DNA from: Acinetobacter sp. MB5
GTDB lineage: Bacteria; Pseudomonadota; Gammaproteobacteria; Pseudomonadales; Moraxellaceae
DNA: 64,000 nt
Assembly (NCBI RefSeq): GCF_003261585.1
Contig: NZ_POVU01000002.1
Coordinates: 248,001-312,000 of the forward strand
Reading direction: 5' to 3'
This document shows positions 1 to 10,429 of the stretch, piece after piece. Both the position numbers and the translations under genes were made by a program. Under the pieces are notes generated by a model. That model was not told where the DNA came from. It made no database searches and saw only the letters and a list, made by a program, of their open reading frames with translations. Each line of letters begins with the position of its first letter. The first letter of the stretch is position 1.

Positions 1-414
1 GATGCATTTCTTGCCGATTATTCCGAAGATATCGAAGTCAATACGCAACAGGTGGCTGAATGGCTATTACAAAATGCATCTCTTGCTACACCGCATAGTC
101 AACGCAGTTTGGCTCACGTCACGATTCGACACCACTTAACAACTCAGGACTTAAAAATTGTGGAATTGATTGATCTCATCGAAGAAACCTTGCAGACCTC
201 AACGCAAACCGCGGTCAAGCGAATTGATGAACAAACATTTGCCAAGCGTAACGGGGAAAACCTGATGTTTGTGGAAGATGCTGCACGGCGTTTAAGTCAT
301 GCTTTAACACAACATTATACAGATTGGTCACTCAAGGTTGACCATCAGGAGAGTTTACACCCTCATAATGCGGTTGCTTATCAGCATTCTGAACACTGGT
401 TAACTGACATCTAA
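1..414 (+). CDS. C-terminal part of an unidentified protein (5' end outside window)
   Basis: The reading frame is open from base 1 to the stop at 412-414, so this is the last 137 codons of a gene that begins upstream. The visible part is soluble, rich in His, Gln and Glu, has no membrane segment and is probably mostly helical. I do not recognise the family. Its last 15 bases overlap the 3' end of the convergent lrp-type gene, so the two transcripts collide here and no terminator lies between them. An internal ATG at 52 is not needed to explain the frame. Confident as a gene, function unknown. Confidence 0.7.
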   Translation, partial: DAFLADYSEDIEVNTQQVAEWLLQNASLATPHSQRSLAHVTIRHHLTTQDLKIVELIDLIEETLQTSTQTAVKRIDEQTFAKRNGENLMFVEDAARRLSHALTQHYTDWSLKVDHQESLHPHNAVAYQHSEHWLTDI

Positions 415-864
415 ATATAAAGTTTCTTTAACTTCTTCCATAACCACATAGCTGTGTGATGAAGCTGAAGCAGGTAATTTTTTCAGTAAATCGCCAAGCA
501 AACGTCGATAGGCACTCATCTCTTTCAGGCGGGCTTTCACCAGATAATCAAACTCACCTGAAATGAGATGGCACTCCAAAACTTCAGGAATTTGTGCCAG
601 ATCATGCGCGACCCGATCAAAGACATCCCCAGATTTGGCAGAGAGCTTAATCTCAAGAAAAACCAACAAATTTTTATCTACTAATGCAGGGTTAACACGC
701 GCATAATAACCAGTAATGATCCCGTCTCGCTCTAAGCGTTTCACACGCTCAGAACAAGGCGTAGTGGATAAATTCACCCGAGTTGCAAGCTCACTGATGG
801 CAATACGCCCATCTCTTTGCAAAATGTCCAAAATGAGGCGATCTGTACGGTCTAATGGTCGCAT
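400..864 (-). CDS. Lrp/AsnC family transcriptional regulator, probable regulator of dadA
   Basis: The 154-residue product has the Lrp/AsnC layout. An N-terminal winged helix-turn-helix (about residues 4-60) contains 'LDRTDRLILDILQRDGR' and a recognition helix near 'STTPCSERVKRL'. A C-terminal RAM ligand-binding and oligomerisation domain (about 70-145) contains the family-typical 'GEFDYLVKAR'. The gene is divergent from dadA with about 140 bases between them, the usual arrangement for the local activator of D-amino acid dehydrogenase (DadR/BkdR-like). Amino-acid-responsive control of dadA is an inference from that position; the family call is firm. Confidence 0.9.
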   Translation of the reverse strand: MRPLDRTDRLILDILQRDGRIAISELATRVNLSTTPCSERVKRLERDGIITGYYARVNPALVDKNLLVFLEIKLSAKSGDVFDRVAHDLAQIPEVLECHLISGEFDYLVKARLKEMSAYRRLLGDLLKKLPASASSHSYVVMEEVKETLYLDVS

Positions 865-1006
865 AGATTTTTTCCTTCCCTAGAAGTCATTTGTCAGCGA
901 AAACTTATAGAATTCACTATATTTTAGCTTAAAAAATAGTTAAATAAACTGATTACCTAACTCTATACTAGCAAAATCAACTAAGGATTTACACAGAGGG
1001 TTTGTG
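865..1006. promoter_or_regulatory. Divergent lrp-type gene/dadA promoter region
   Basis: This AT-rich spacer separates the divergent regulator and dadA and must hold both promoters. A purine-rich AGAGGG at 995-1000 is the dadA ribosome binding site. It sits 6 bases before the ATG at 1007 and only 3 before the GTG at 1004, which favours the ATG. I could not assign a specific Lrp operator by eye. Confidence 0.5.
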
Positions 1007-2260
1007 ATGCATGTCATCATTCTAGGCAGTGGCGTTATTGGAGTAACCAGTGCTTATTATCTCGCAAAACAAGGGGCTAAAGTGACTGTGCTTGACCGCC
1101 AGCCAAACCCTGCTGAAGAAACAAGTTTTGGCAATGCAGGACAGATTTCCCCTGGTTATTCAACCCCTTGGGCTGCTCCTGGCATTCCATTAAAAGCCAT
1201 TAAATGGATGTTCCAACGCCATGCGCCACTGGCAATTCGTCTAGATGGTTCATTATGGCAACTCAAATGGATGTCACAAATGCTCGCAAACTGTAATGCT
1301 GAGCGTTATGCCATCAACAAAGAGCGTATGACGCGTGTTGCCGAATACAGCCGCGACTGTTTACGTGAGCTACGTAAAGATACAGGTATTAGCTATGAAA
1401 ACCGCTCAGGTGGCACATTACAGCTATTCCGCAATCAAGCTCAGATCGAAGCAGTACAACGTGACATTAAAGTTCTTGAAGAATGTGGCGTACCACATGA
1501 ATTGCTTACACCTGATCAATTATCAAGTGTTGAACCAGCCTTGGCACGTGCCAAAGATCGTTTGACTGGTGGTCTACGTTTGCCAAACGATGAAACCGGT
1601 GACTGTTACTTATTTACCAATCGTCTCGCAAAAATTGCAGAAGACATGGGTGTTGAGTTCCGCTTTAACCAAAATGTTGAATCTTTGGTTTGGGAAGGAG
1701 ACAAAGTTACAGGCGTTAAAGTTGGCAATGAAATTCTGAAAGCTGACCAGTTTGTCTTGGCATTTGGTAGCTATAGCCGTGATTTTATTGCACCACTTGG
1801 CTTAGATGTTCCAGTTTACCCAGTAAAAGGTTACTCAATTACGGTTCCTATTGTTGATGCAAGCCTTGCTCCACAATCGACGGTACTGGATGAAACTTAT
1901 AAAATTGCAGTCACCCGTTTTGACAACCGTATTCGTGTTGGTGGTATGGCTGAATTGGGCGGTTTTGATTTACGTCTCAATCCAAATCGTCGTGCAACCT
2001 TGGAAATGGTTGTGAATGACTTGTTCCCAGGTGGTGATGTCTCTCAAGCAACTTTCTGGACAGGCTTACGCCCGATGACTCCAGACAGCACACCGATCAT
2101 TGGTGCAACCAAATACAAAAACCTATTCATGAACACTGGTCACGGTACGCTTGGCTGGACGATGTCTTGTGGTTCAGGGAAATTACTGAGCGATATTATC
2201 TTTAATAATAAAACAGAAATTAGTACTGAAGGTTTGGCGATTAGCCGTTACGGACATTAA
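1007..2260 (+). CDS. dadA: D-amino acid dehydrogenase, FAD-dependent
   Basis: The protein oxidatively deaminates D-amino acids, chiefly D-alanine, to 2-oxo acids and passes electrons to the respiratory chain at the inner membrane. From ATG 1007 it is 417 residues, the family length. The N-terminal dinucleotide fold '[16 protein letters not shown]' is followed by a Glu-ending strand region, and the C-terminal FAD motif '[19 protein letters not shown]' is intact. A GTG at 1004 would add one residue, but spacing to AGAGGG favours the ATG. No dadX racemase follows; the gene ends at a two-way terminator against ppsR, and a separate alr lies at 17.4 kb. The divergent Lrp-type gene is its likely regulator. 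Confidence 0.95.
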   Translation: MHVIILGSGVIGVTSAYYLAKQGAKVTVLDRQPNPAEETSFGNAGQISPGYSTPWAAPGIPLKAIKWMFQRHAPLAIRLDGSLWQLKWMSQMLANCNAERYAINKERMTRVAEYSRDCLRELRKDTGISYENRSGGTLQLFRNQAQIEAVQRDIKVLEECGVPHELLTPDQLSSVEPALARAKDRLTGGLRLPNDETGDCYLFTNRLAKIAEDMGVEFRFNQNVESLVWEGDKVTGVKVGNEILKADQFVLAFGSYSRDFIAPLGLDVPVYPVKGYSITVPIVDASLAPQSTVLDETYKIAVTRFDNRIRVGGMAELGGFDLRLNPNRRATLEMVVNDLFPGGDVSQATFWTGLRPMTPDSTPIIGATKYKNLFMNTGHGTLGWTMSCGSGKLLSDIIFNNKTEISTEGLAISRYGH

Positions 2261-2281
2261 GTTTCCTGCTCTCTCCCAACT

Positions 2282-2309
2282 AAAAGAGCTGACCTCGGTC
2301 AGCTCTTTT
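2282..2309. terminator. Bidirectional terminator between dadA and ppsR
   Basis: A 13-bp perfect inverted repeat (AAAAGAGCTGACC, loop TC, then its complement) ends in a T run on both strands. It serves the convergent genes dadA and ppsR. Confidence 0.9.
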
Positions 2310-2324
2310 TTTATCCAAAACATT

Positions 2325-3161
2325 TTAACCGATACGACGTTTAAGACCTGTCATTTGCAAAATACGCGTAGAGATTTCTTCAATCGACATCTCAGAAACA
2401 TTCAAATATGGAATGCCTTCCGAAATGTAAATTCCTTCTACTGCACGCAGTTCCATTTGGCATTGATTAAAGCTTGCATAACGACTACCCGCCTTACGTT
2501 CAGTGCGAATTGCAACAAGACGCTCAGCATCAATCATCAAACCAAACAGCTTGTTTTTATGCTGCTTCAATACAGCAGGCAAGCGGTTATCATCCAAGTC
2601 TTCTTCAGTCAGTGGATAATTCGCAACACGAATACCAAATTGCAAAGAGAGATAAATCGACGTCGGGGTTTTACCTGAGCGCGACACACCAATCAAAATA
2701 ATATCGGCTTTATCATAATGACGGGTACGTGCACCATCATCATTGTCTAAAGCAAAATGAACCGCATCAATACGTGCCTTATAATATTCGGTATCGGTCA
2801 CTGCGTGTGTTTGACCAATCAAAGTCGTTGGTGGAGTTCCCAACTCTTGTTCAATTTTACTAATCAATCCCTCAAAAACATCCAAGTTAACCGCATTGGC
2901 TGTATTGATAATTTCACGGACATTTGGGTCAACCAACGTATCAAAAACAAGTGGCAGCTTACCCTCTTCATGCTGGCAGCTATTAATCTCTTCAACCACC
3001 TTCATAGCGGCTTCTTCAGTCGTAATATATGGGATAATATGAATATCAAAATTGACGTTTGGAAACTGTGCCAATAGTGAATGCCCCAAGGTTTCAGCGG
3101 TAATTGCCGTTCCATCAGAAATGAAAAACACCGTTCTTTTAATTTGTTTACCTTCAGGCAT
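2325..3161 (-). CDS. ppsR: PEP synthase regulatory protein (bifunctional kinase/pyrophosphorylase, DUF299)
   Basis: Members of this family inactivate phosphoenolpyruvate synthase by ADP-dependent phosphorylation of a threonine next to the catalytic histidine, and reactivate it by Pi-dependent dephosphorylation. The product carries 'FFISDGTAITAETLGHSLL' at the N terminus and a P-loop-like 'GVSRSGKTPTSIYL' at about residues 147-160, both typical. I place the start at ATG 3161 (MPEGKQ) because GAGGAG lies at the right distance; an in-frame ATG 15 bases upstream overlaps that site. This gives 278 residues, close to the usual length. It is divergent from ppsA, its expected target. Confidence 0.95.
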   Translation of the reverse strand: MPEGKQIKRTVFFISDGTAITAETLGHSLLAQFPNVNFDIHIIPYITTEEAAMKVVEEINSCQHEEGKLPLVFDTLVDPNVREIINTANAVNLDVFEGLISKIEQELGTPPTTLIGQTHAVTDTEYYKARIDAVHFALDNDDGARTRHYDKADIILIGVSRSGKTPTSIYLSLQFGIRVANYPLTEEDLDDNRLPAVLKQHKNKLFGLMIDAERLVAIRTERKAGSRYASFNQCQMELRAVEGIYISEGIPYLNVSEMSIEEISTRILQMTGLKRRIG

Positions 3162-3317
3162 TAAAAAACTCCTCAAATGTTTGTCTTAATGACGTATATT
3201 CTTTATAGTAATCCCATCTTACAGAACTGTCGCTTAGTTGACATCAAAAAAGAACTAAGTGTTTGTGTTTTTGACATGATCAAATAAATCACATATTGCA
3301 AAAGTGGAGAAACTACT
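3162..3317. promoter_or_regulatory. Divergent ppsR/ppsA promoter region
   Basis: The 156-base spacer holds promoters for both genes. GTGGAGA at 3304-3310 is the ribosome binding site that supports the TTG start of ppsA 7 bases on. Confidence 0.5.
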
Positions 3318-5696
3318 TTGGAAGCGCGCGTAATAGGTCTAGAAAAATTAGGGAAACATGACGTTGAACTTGTTGGTGGGAAAAACTCTTCTTTAGGAGA
3401 AATGATCAGCCACCTCTCTAATGCAGGAGTATCCGTTCCTGGTGGTTTTGCAACCACCGCCGCTGCGTATCGTGAATTTCTTGAGCAAAGTGGTCTTAAC
3501 GCTAAAATTCAAGCTGAACTTGACCAGCTTAATGTCGATGACGTAAATGCCCTCGCGATTACTGGTGCAAAAATTCGTCAATGGATTGTTGATACTCCAC
3601 TGACTAAAGAATTAGAAAAAGAAGTGCGTGAAGCATTTGCAGAACTTTCAAACGGCAACCCTGATATTGCCGTTGCTGTACGCTCATCTGCAACCGCAGA
3701 AGACCTTCCAGATGCATCTTTTGCTGGTCAGCAAGAAACTTTCTTGAATATCCGTGGTATCGACAACGTTCTTATCGCAATTAAAGAAGTATTTGCATCA
3801 TTATTTAATGACCGTGCAATTGCTTACCGTGTACACCAAGGCTTCGACCATAAACTTGTTGCACTTTCTGCGGGTATCCAACGTATGGTTCGCTCAGAAA
3901 CTGGTGCAGCTGGTGTTATGTTTACATTAGACACTGAATCTGGTTTCCGTGATGTCGTATTTATTACTGCATCTTATGGTTTGGGTGAAATGGTTGTACA
4001 AGGTGCTGTTAACCCTGACGAATTCTACCTATCTAAGCCATTGCTCAACAATGGTAAACATGCCGTGATCCGTCGTAACCTTGGCTCTAAACACCAAAAA
4101 ATGATTTATGGTGATGAAGGTGCTGCGGGTAAATCCGTAACAATTGTTGATGTTGAAAAACAAGATCGTCAACAATTTGCGCTAAATGACCATGAACTGC
4201 ATGAACTTGCTAAACAAGCATTGATCATCGAACAACATTACGGTGCTCCAATGGACATCGAATGGGCAAAAGATGGTGATGATGAGCAAATCTATATTGT
4301 TCAAGCACGTCCTGAAACTGTAAAAAGCCGCCAAAATGTAGGCACTATGGAACGTTACCTGCTTAAACAAAAAGGTACTGTTCTTGCTGAAGGTCGTTCA
4401 ATCGGTCAACGTATTGGTTCTGGTAAAGTTCGCATCGTAACGTCTATTAAAGAAATGGACAAAGTTCAAGATGGTGACGTACTTGTATCAGACATGACTG
4501 ACCCGGATTGGGAACCAGTAATGAAACGTGCAGCAGCAATTGTCACTAACCGTGGTGGTCGTACATGTCACGCAGCAATTATTGCTCGTGAACTAGGCGT
4601 TCCAGCAATTGTTGGTTGTGGTAATGCAACAGAAGTTTTAACTGATGGTCAAGACGTGACTGTGTCTTGTGCCGAAGGTGACACTGGCTTCATTTACGAA
4701 GGTGCTTTGGACTTTGAAGTACAACGTAACTCAATCGAGTCTATGCCAAAACTTCCGTTCAAGATTATGATGAACGTGGGTAACCCAGACCGTGCATTTG
4801 ACTTTGCTCAAATTCCAAATGAAGGGATTGGCTTAGCACGTCTTGAGTTCATCATTAACCGTATGATCGGTGTGCATCCAAAAGCATTGCTAAACATTGA
4901 CAGCCTACCACGTGAAACTCGTGCTGCTGTGATGATGCGTACAGCGGGTTATGCATCTCCTGTTGAGTTTTATGTTGAGAAGTTGGTTGAAGGTATTACG
5001 ACTCTTGCTGCTGCATTTGCAGATAAACCAGTAATTGTGCGTATGTCTGACTTCAAATCAAATGAATATGCAAACTTAATCGGTGGTAAGCTTTACGAAC
5101 CAGAGGAAGAAAACCCAATGTTGGGCTTCCGTGGTGCTAGCCGTTACGTTTCAGAAAACTTCCGTGATTGTTTTGAACTTGAATGCCGTGCATTAAAAAA
5201 AGCTCGTGATGAAATGGGTTTAACCAATATTCAAATCATGATTCCTTTTGTACGTACTGTTGCAGAAGCAAAACGCGTGATTGAACTATTGGCACAAAAT
5301 GGTTTGAAACGTGGTGAAAATGGCCTTAAAATCATCATGATGTGTGAATTGCCGACCAATGCATTATTGGCTGAACAATTCCTTGAACATTTTGATGGTT
5401 TCTCTATCGGCTCAAATGACTTGACTCAGTTAACACTTGGTCTTGACCGTGACTCTGGTATTGTTTCTCACTTATTTGATGAACGTGATGCCGCTGTAAA
5501 AGCACTTCTTTCCATGGCAATCCATGCTTGCCGTAAAGCAGGTAAATATGTTGGTATCTGTGGTCAAGGCCCTTCAGATCACCCTGATCTAGCTAAATGG
5601 CTTATGGAACAAGGTATTGAATCTGTGTCCCTCAACCCTGATTCAGTGTTAGACACATGGTTCTTCTTATCTGAAGAAAAAATTAAACAACTTTAA
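3318..5696 (+). CDS. ppsA: Phosphoenolpyruvate synthase (pyruvate, water dikinase)
   Basis: PpsA converts pyruvate and ATP to phosphoenolpyruvate, AMP and Pi, the entry to gluconeogenesis from pyruvate-level substrates. The 792-residue protein has the three expected parts: an N-terminal ATP-grasp domain ('[10 protein letters not shown]', '[19 protein letters not shown]'), a swivelling phosphohistidine domain ('[15 protein letters not shown]', catalytic His at about residue 418), and a C-terminal PEP/pyruvate TIM barrel ('GLARLEFI', '[15 protein letters not shown]', Cys in '[11 protein letters not shown]'). The start is TTG at 3318, with no better in-frame ATG near and a GTGGAGA site 7 bases before it. 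The weak start may limit translation. Activity is expected to be controlled by the divergent ppsR. Confidence 0.97.
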   Translation: MEARVIGLEKLGKHDVELVGGKNSSLGEMISHLSNAGVSVPGGFATTAAAYREFLEQSGLNAKIQAELDQLNVDDVNALAITGAKIRQWIVDTPLTKELEKEVREAFAELSNGNPDIAVAVRSSATAEDLPDASFAGQQETFLNIRGIDNVLIAIKEVFASLFNDRAIAYRVHQGFDHKLVALSAGIQRMVRSETGAAGVMFTLDTESGFRDVVFITASYGLGEMVVQGAVNPDEFYLSKPLLNNGKHAVIRRNLGSKHQKMIYGDEGAAGKSVTIVDVEKQDRQQFALNDHELHELAKQALIIEQHYGAPMDIEWAKDGDDEQIYIVQARPETVKSRQNVGTMERYLLKQKGTVLAEGRSIGQRIGSGKVRIVTSIKEMDKVQDGDVLVSDMTDPDWEPVMKRAAAIVTNRGGRTCHAAIIARELGVPAIVGCGNATEVLTDGQDVTVSCAEGDTGFIYEGALDFEVQRNSIESMPKLPFKIMMNVGNPDRAFDFAQIPNEGIGLARLEFIINRMIGVHPKALLNIDSLPRETRAAVMMRTAGYASPVEFYVEKLVEGITTLAAAFADKPVIVRMSDFKSNEYANLIGGKLYEPEEENPMLGFRGASRYVSENFRDCFELECRALKKARDEMGLTNIQIMIPFVRTVAEAKRVIELLAQNGLKRGENGLKIIMMCELPTNALLAEQFLEHFDGFSIGSNDLTQLTLGLDRDSGIVSHLFDERDAAVKALLSMAIHACRKAGKYVGICGQGPSDHPDLAKWLMEQGIESVSLNPDSVLDTWFFLSEEKIKQL

Positions 5697-5715
5697 GTCC
5701 TTTTAAAAACATGTT

Positions 5716-5743
5716 AAAAAAGACCCCTAGATGGGTCTTTTTT
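5716..5743 (+). terminator. Rho-independent terminator of ppsA
   Basis: A hairpin AAAAAGACCC / GGGTCTTTTTT with loop CTAGAT is followed by a T run, 20 bases after the ppsA stop. Confidence 0.85.
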
Positions 5744-5767
5744 ATTGAATATTGAGAAAACGGTTTT

Positions 5768-6514
5768 ATGCAAATATATTTAGCGCGAAATAATCAACAA
5801 GCAGGACCTTATACCCTAGAACAGCTTAATCAAATGCTTACAAATCAACAGGTACTCCTTACCGATCTTGCTTGGCATCAAGGTATGACCGAATGGAAAC
5901 CTTTGGGCGAGCTCACACACGGTCAACTTTTTTATCAACCGCAGAATTATTCAGAGCCAGTATCACCTTTTTCTTCTGTTAATCTGTCGAAAAATCCACA
6001 GCAACCAAAACCAGAACTTGCTCCAATAGAAAAAAGAGTTTTCGCAAAGCTTATTGATCTTTTGCTTTGGTTACCTGCATTTGCCTTGCCATCTTTTTAC
6101 ATGGATGAAGCAACCAAAACTCAAATTATCAAACTGCAAGAGCAAGGCATTAATACGAGTTCACAAACTGAAATCTTTAGTTTAGTTCCAACTGATGCAT
6201 GGCACAGCATGCTTGCATATATTGTCATTATGTTAGCAATTCAAGCATTTTTCCTTGCAAAATCAGGACAAAGTATTGGGAAATACATTGCGAAAATCCA
6301 AATTGTAGATGCTGAAAATAATAGTGCAGTTGGTCTAACCCGTGTGTTTTTATTACGCAGTGTTGTCTTCATTATTTTAAATTTACTTTTCATGCCTTTT
6401 ATCACCATACTAGATTTTGCGTTCGGTTTTGGCGAAAAAAGACAAACTTTGCACGATCGGATTGCTAAAACTAAAGTTATAAATCGAATAAAAATCAAGA
6501 ATAAATCGGAATAA
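5768..6514 (+). CDS. GYF_2 (DUF4339) and RDD domain membrane protein
   Basis: The 248-residue protein starts with a GYF_2 module at about residues 2-50: 'IYLARNNQQAGPYTLEQLNQ' followed by 'WHQGMTEWKPLGEL'. A Pro/Gln-rich linker comes next, then an RDD domain at about 88-240 with three hydrophobic segments, including 'KLIDLLLWLPAFALPSFY' and 'SIGKYIAKIQIVDAE'. RDD proteins are inner-membrane proteins; some are linked to transport, but the role here is unknown. The GYF_2 part suggests binding of a proline-rich partner. It is a single gene between ppsA and the cyo operon. Confidence 0.85.
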   Translation: MQIYLARNNQQAGPYTLEQLNQMLTNQQVLLTDLAWHQGMTEWKPLGELTHGQLFYQPQNYSEPVSPFSSVNLSKNPQQPKPELAPIEKRVFAKLIDLLLWLPAFALPSFYMDEATKTQIIKLQEQGINTSSQTEIFSLVPTDAWHSMLAYIVIMLAIQAFFLAKSGQSIGKYIAKIQIVDAENNSAVGLTRVFLLRSVVFIILNLLFMPFITILDFAFGFGEKRQTLHDRIAKTKVINRIKIKNKSE

Positions 6515-6577
6515 TTGGAAATAGCTACCATTAATTAGCTGCATGATTTTACAAATTTTTTTATTTTTTAAATCTTA

Positions 6578-6601
6578 AATCCAACTTAATTTGTTGGATT
6601 T
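6578..6601 (+). terminator. Hairpin after the RDD gene, possible weak terminator
   Basis: AAATCCAAC and GTTGGATTT form a 9-bp stem with a 6-base loop. The run downstream is AT-rich (AAATAACTTATTTTT) rather than a clean T tract, so termination is possible but not certain. Confidence 0.45.
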
Positions 6602-6649
6602 AAATAACTTATTTTTGCTTGCTGTAAATATAGCTTAGTTAAACAATAT

Positions 6650-6664
6650 AGGGCATAATGCCCT
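6650..6664. other. Short perfect palindrome upstream of cyoA
   Basis: AGGGCAT and ATGCCCT flank a single A. It may be a protein-binding site or a small hairpin. It lies 57 bases upstream of the predicted cyo -10 element. Confidence 0.4.
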
Positions 6665-6681
6665 ACAAAGTAGCGGTGCCC

Positions 6682-6714
6682 GATGTTTTGAGGGAAAAGT
6701 TCCTTCAAAACATC
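6682..6714. promoter_or_regulatory. 15-bp inverted repeat upstream of cyoA, candidate operator
   Basis: Two 15-base arms (starting GATGTTTTGAG and ending CAAAACATC) pair with one G-T mismatch around a 3-base centre. No T tract follows, so it is not a terminator. It ends 6 bases before a perfect TATAAT at 6721-6726 and so covers the -35 position, fitting a binding site for a regulator of the cytochrome bo3 operon. The regulator is unknown. Confidence 0.55.
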
Positions 6715-6720
6715 TGACAC

Positions 6721-6726
6721 TATAAT
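6721..6726 (+). promoter_or_regulatory. Predicted -10 element of the cyoABCDE promoter
   Basis: A perfect TATAAT lies 53 bases before the cyoA ATG, giving a 5' leader of about 45 bases with GAGG at 6769-6772 as ribosome binding site. No good TTGACA match lies 16-18 bases upstream; that space is occupied by the inverted repeat, suggesting activator dependence. Confidence 0.5.
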
Positions 6727-6778
6727 CGCTATCCCATCTTCTAGGTATGTAAATGGGACTCTTCACCGAGGTTGTAAA

Positions 6779-7807
6779 ATGAGACAAACGATATTAGCTG
6801 TATTGTCTTTATCTACGATTTCTGCACTCTTGACAGGGTGTGGTGGTGATTTAGTACTTCTAAACTCAAAAGGTCCAGTCGCTCAAGGTCTTAGCGGACT
6901 CATGATGACTGCGATCTATCTTATGCTATTGGTAGTAATTCCATCTATCGCAATGGCATTATGGTTTGGTTGGAAATATCGCGCGTCGAATAAAGATGCA
7001 GACTATAAACCTACATGGGCGCATTCAACTGCAATTGAAATCGCAGTTTGGGGCATCCCTATCATTATTATTGCAATTTTAGCATATATCGCATGGTGGG
7101 GTTCTCACCAATACGATCCATATCGCCCGCTTGACGCTGAAAAAACAGAAAAACCTGTTGATATTCAAGTTATTGCTGAGCCATATAAATGGGTATTTAT
7201 CTACCCTGAGCAACAAATTGCAACGATCAATGAATTGCGTTTCCCAGAGCAAACACCGGTACATTTCCATATTACCTCTGACTTTACAATGAACTCGTTC
7301 TTCATTCCTTCGTTAGCTGGTCAAATTTATGCAATGGCAGGTATGCAAACCCACTTACACGTTCTAGCGAATGACGTAGGTGTTTACCGCGGTTTCTCTT
7401 CAAACTATAGCGGTTATGGTTTCTCTCAAATGCATTTCAAAGCGCACAGCGTAAGCAAAGCAGACTTTGATAAATGGGTTGCTGATGTTAAAGCTGGTAA
7501 AGGTAGTGAATACACTGCTGTCCAAAAAGAAACTTTGGACTTTACAGGCTTACAAGCCTTGCGTGATGGCGAGCGTTCTGAGCATCAGATCGAGGGTATG
7601 TTAGCTGACGCTAAAACACCTGAAGAAAAAGCTGCTGCTGAAGCAGTTGAAAAGCTAGGGACTTATCCGCACCATCCTCATCCAGTAACTTACTTCTCTT
7701 CAGTTGAACCTCAACTGTTTAAGAAAGTTATTGAGAAATATATGAGCAATTACCATGGTGCAGACCAAGCTCATGCTGATGCTTCTCACGCTACTGCAGG
7801 GGAATAA
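6779..7807 (+). CDS. cyoA: Cytochrome bo3 ubiquinol oxidase subunit II
   Basis: This is subunit II of the bo3 quinol oxidase, which reduces oxygen to water using ubiquinol and pumps protons. The 342-residue protein begins with a lipoprotein signal peptide ending in the lipobox 'LLTGC' (Cys at residue 21). Two membrane helices (about 40-62 and 85-105) follow, then a periplasmic cupredoxin domain. The usual copper-A ligand cluster of cytochrome c oxidases is absent, as expected for quinol oxidases. The C-terminal tail is His- and Ala-rich. It opens the cyoABCDE operon; cyoB starts 2 bases after its stop. Confidence 0.97.
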   Translation: MRQTILAVLSLSTISALLTGCGGDLVLLNSKGPVAQGLSGLMMTAIYLMLLVVIPSIAMALWFGWKYRASNKDADYKPTWAHSTAIEIAVWGIPIIIIAILAYIAWWGSHQYDPYRPLDAEKTEKPVDIQVIAEPYKWVFIYPEQQIATINELRFPEQTPVHFHITSDFTMNSFFIPSLAGQIYAMAGMQTHLHVLANDVGVYRGFSSNYSGYGFSQMHFKAHSVSKADFDKWVADVKAGKGSEYTAVQKETLDFTGLQALRDGERSEHQIEGMLADAKTPEEKAAAEAVEKLGTYPHHPHPVTYFSSVEPQLFKKVIEKYMSNYHGADQAHADASHATAGE

Positions 7808-7809
7808 AC

Positions 7810-9801
7810 ATGGATATGCTATTAGGTAAACTTGGATGGGGTGCCATCCCGAAAGAACCAATCGTGATCGTAACGTCTATCGTTATGGCACTTGGTGCAA
7901 TCGCTGTTCTAGCAGGTATTACTTACTTTAAAAAGTGGAACTACCTCTGGAAAGAATGGGCTATGTCTGTAGACCATAAGAAAATCGGTATCATGTATAT
8001 CTTGGTATCTGTGGTCATGTTACTACGTGGTTTCGCAGATGCATTCATGATGCGTCTTCAATTATTCCTAGCAAGTGGTGGCGGTGAAGGTTACTTACAC
8101 CCTGACCATTACGACCAGATCTTCACTGCCCACGGCGTGATCATGATCTTCTTCGTTGCAATGGGTCTAGTTGTTGGTCTGTTCAATATCGTTGTACCTT
8201 TACAAATTGGTGCACGCGACGTTGCATTCCCTTTACTTAACCAGTTCAGTTTCTGGGCATTTGCTGGTGCTGCTGGTCTAGTTATGGCTTCACTTGTTCT
8301 TGGTGAATTCGCTGCAACTGGTTGGTTAGCCTACCCTCCTCTTTCAGGTATCCAATACTCTCCAGGTGTTGGTGTTGACTACTGGATTTGGGCTCTACAA
8401 GTCTCTGGTCTTGGTACACTTTTAACTGGTGTTAACTTCTTTGTTACCATCATTAAAATGCGTGCTCCAGGCATGAAACTTATGGATATGCCTATTTTCA
8501 CTTGGACTGCATTATTTACCTGCGTTTTGATTGTTGCGACTTTCCCTGTATTGACTGCAACAGTTGCAATGTTGACGCTTGACCGTTACTTCGACTTCCA
8601 CTTCTTCACAAATGAGCTTGGCGGTAGCCCAATGCTTTACGTGAACTTGATCTGGACTTGGGGTCACCCTGAAGTGTATATCTTGGTATTGCCTGCATTT
8701 GGTGTGTACTCTGAAGTTGTACCTGTGTTTTCTCGCAAAGCACTATTTGGTTACAAAACAATGGTATATGCAACTGGTGCAATTGCCGTTCTTTCTCTTA
8801 TCGTTTGGTTACACCACTTCTTCACCATGGGTGCAGGAGCGAACGTTAACGCGTTCTTTGGTATTATGACCATGATTATTGCGATCCCTACTGGTGTGAA
8901 AATCTTCTCTTGGTTATTCACCATGTACAAAGGTCGTATTACGTACACATCTCCAATGCTTTGGACACTTGGCTTCCTTGTGACTTTCGGTATTGGTGGT
9001 TTGACTGGTGTACTTATGGCGGTTCCACCTGCGGACTTCCTTGTACACAACTCTTTATTCCTTATCGCCCACTTCCATAACGTAATTATTGGTGGTGTTG
9101 TATTTGCGATGTTTGCTGCAATTACCTTCTGGTGGCCAAAAATGTTTGGTTGGAAGCTAAATGAAGCATGGGGTAAAGCATCTTTCTGGTTCTGGTTCAT
9201 CGGTTTCTATTTTGCATTCATGCCGCTTTATGTCCTTGGTTTCATGGGTATGACTCGTCGTTTAAATACATATGACAACCCTGAATGGACACCTTACCTA
9301 TCTATCGCAATGGTTGGTGCGGTATTGGTTGCTATCGGTATCTTCTGTTTCGTTATGCAAATTGTTGTTGGTTACTTACAACGTAACAACAATATCGACC
9401 ATACTGGCGATGCATGGGATGGCCGTACATTTGAGTGGGCAACTTCGTCACCAGCTCCGTTCTATAACTTTGCTTACTTACCACAAGGCGAACATATTGA
9501 TCGCTTCTGGTTAGACAAAGAAAACGGTGTTGCATACATTAAACCAACTAAATATGAAGACATTCATATGCCTACAGACCGTGTTGCTGGTTTTGCTCTT
9601 GCAATCCTGATCACTGTTATGGCATTTGGATTAATCTGGCATATTTGGTGGCTTGTTGTTGTGACTTTTGTTTCAGCAATCGTGACTTTCATTCGAAGCT
9701 CAAATACCAAAGTTGTTGATTACTACGTACCTGCTGCTGAAGTTGAACGTATTGAAAATGAACGCTTTGCGATTCTTGAAAAACACATGAAGAAGGACTA
9801 A
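7810..9801 (+). CDS. cyoB: Cytochrome bo3 ubiquinol oxidase subunit I
   Basis: This is the catalytic subunit with haem b, haem o3 and CuB. At 663 residues it matches the family. Metal ligands are all present: His at about 108 in '[10 protein letters not shown]', His286 and Tyr290 in 'WGHPEVY' (CuB ligand cross-linked to Tyr), His335-His336 in 'LHHFFTMG', and His421/His423 in 'AHFHNV' (haem ligands). They sit two positions from the E. coli numbering. There are many hydrophobic segments. It is followed by cyoC after a 4-base gap. A 149-codon open frame on the opposite strand is a codon-bias shadow. Confidence 0.98.
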   Translation: MDMLLGKLGWGAIPKEPIVIVTSIVMALGAIAVLAGITYFKKWNYLWKEWAMSVDHKKIGIMYILVSVVMLLRGFADAFMMRLQLFLASGGGEGYLHPDHYDQIFTAHGVIMIFFVAMGLVVGLFNIVVPLQIGARDVAFPLLNQFSFWAFAGAAGLVMASLVLGEFAATGWLAYPPLSGIQYSPGVGVDYWIWALQVSGLGTLLTGVNFFVTIIKMRAPGMKLMDMPIFTWTALFTCVLIVATFPVLTATVAMLTLDRYFDFHFFTNELGGSPMLYVNLIWTWGHPEVYILVLPAFGVYSEVVPVFSRKALFGYKTMVYATGAIAVLSLIVWLHHFFTMGAGANVNAFFGIMTMIIAIPTGVKIFSWLFTMYKGRITYTSPMLWTLGFLVTFGIGGLTGVLMAVPPADFLVHNSLFLIAHFHNVIIGGVVFAMFAAITFWWPKMFGWKLNEAWGKASFWFWFIGFYFAFMPLYVLGFMGMTRRLNTYDNPEWTPYLSIAMVGAVLVAIGIFCFVMQIVVGYLQRNNNIDHTGDAWDGRTFEWATSSPAPFYNFAYLPQGEHIDRFWLDKENGVAYIKPTKYEDIHMPTDRVAGFALAILITVMAFGLIWHIWWLVVVTFVSAIVTFIRSSNTKVVDYYVPAAEVERIENERFAILEKHMKKD

Positions 9802-9805
9802 GACA

Positions 9806-10429
9806 ATGGCTGACGTACTTCATCACGATAGCCACGGGCACGACGATCATCATCACCACGATGATACCGATCTGACTACCTTTGGTTTCTGGACTTACTT
9901 GATGAGTGACTTGGTTCTATTCGGGACACTCTTCATTGCTTACGTGGTTTTGCATACGCACATTCCAGCAGGCACGCCAAGTCCAAAAGAATTGTTCGGT
10001 GAATCTTTAGGTTACGTTTTAATTGAAACCTTCGCGCTTTTGATTTCTTCTGTAACATTTGGTTTTGCTGTACTGGCACGTTACAAAAATAACGTGAATG
10101 GCGTAATTACTTGGTTAATTATCACTTGGTTATTTGGTGCTACCTTCATCGGTATGGAGCTTAACGAGTTCCATCACCTTGTACTTGAAGGTCATGGCCC
10201 AAGTCACAGTGCATTCTTATCTGCATTCTTTACTTTGGTTGGTACACACGGTATCCACGTGACTTCTGGTCTTGTTTGGATGATCGTTTTGATGTTCCAA
10301 ATCAAAAAGAATGGTTTAACTTTACCAAATACACGTCGCCTCGCTTGCTTAAGCTTGTTCTGGCACTTCCTAGACATCGTCTGGATCTGTGTATTTAGTG
10401 TTGTTTACTTGATGGGAGTTATCTCATGA
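9806..10429 (+). CDS. cyoC: Cytochrome bo3 ubiquinol oxidase subunit III
   Basis: Subunit III of the bo3 oxidase has five membrane helices and no redox centre; it stabilises subunit I. The 207-residue product starts with a His/Asp-rich cytoplasmic tail ('[15 protein letters not shown]'), then '[20 protein letters not shown]', '[14 protein letters not shown]' and '[21 protein letters not shown]', all typical. Its stop overlaps the cyoD start by 4 bases (ATGA), implying translational coupling. The His-rich N terminus could bind metal, but that is speculative. Confidence 0.96.
   Translation: MADVLHHDSHGHDDHHHHDDTDLTTFGFWTYLMSDLVLFGTLFIAYVVLHTHIPAGTPSPKELFGESLGYVLIETFALLISSVTFGFAVLARYKNNVNGVITWLIITWLFGATFIGMELNEFHHLVLEGHGPSHSAFLSAFFTLVGTHGIHVTSGLVWMIVLMFQIKKNGLTLPNTRRLACLSLFWHFLDIVWICVFSVVYLMGVIS

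Noticed and set aside
8751..9200. 149-codon open frame on the minus strand inside cyoB
   Set aside because: It lies wholly antisense to the catalytic core of cyoB, whose motifs are all intact, and has no start signal or recognisable protein pattern. It is a codon-bias shadow.
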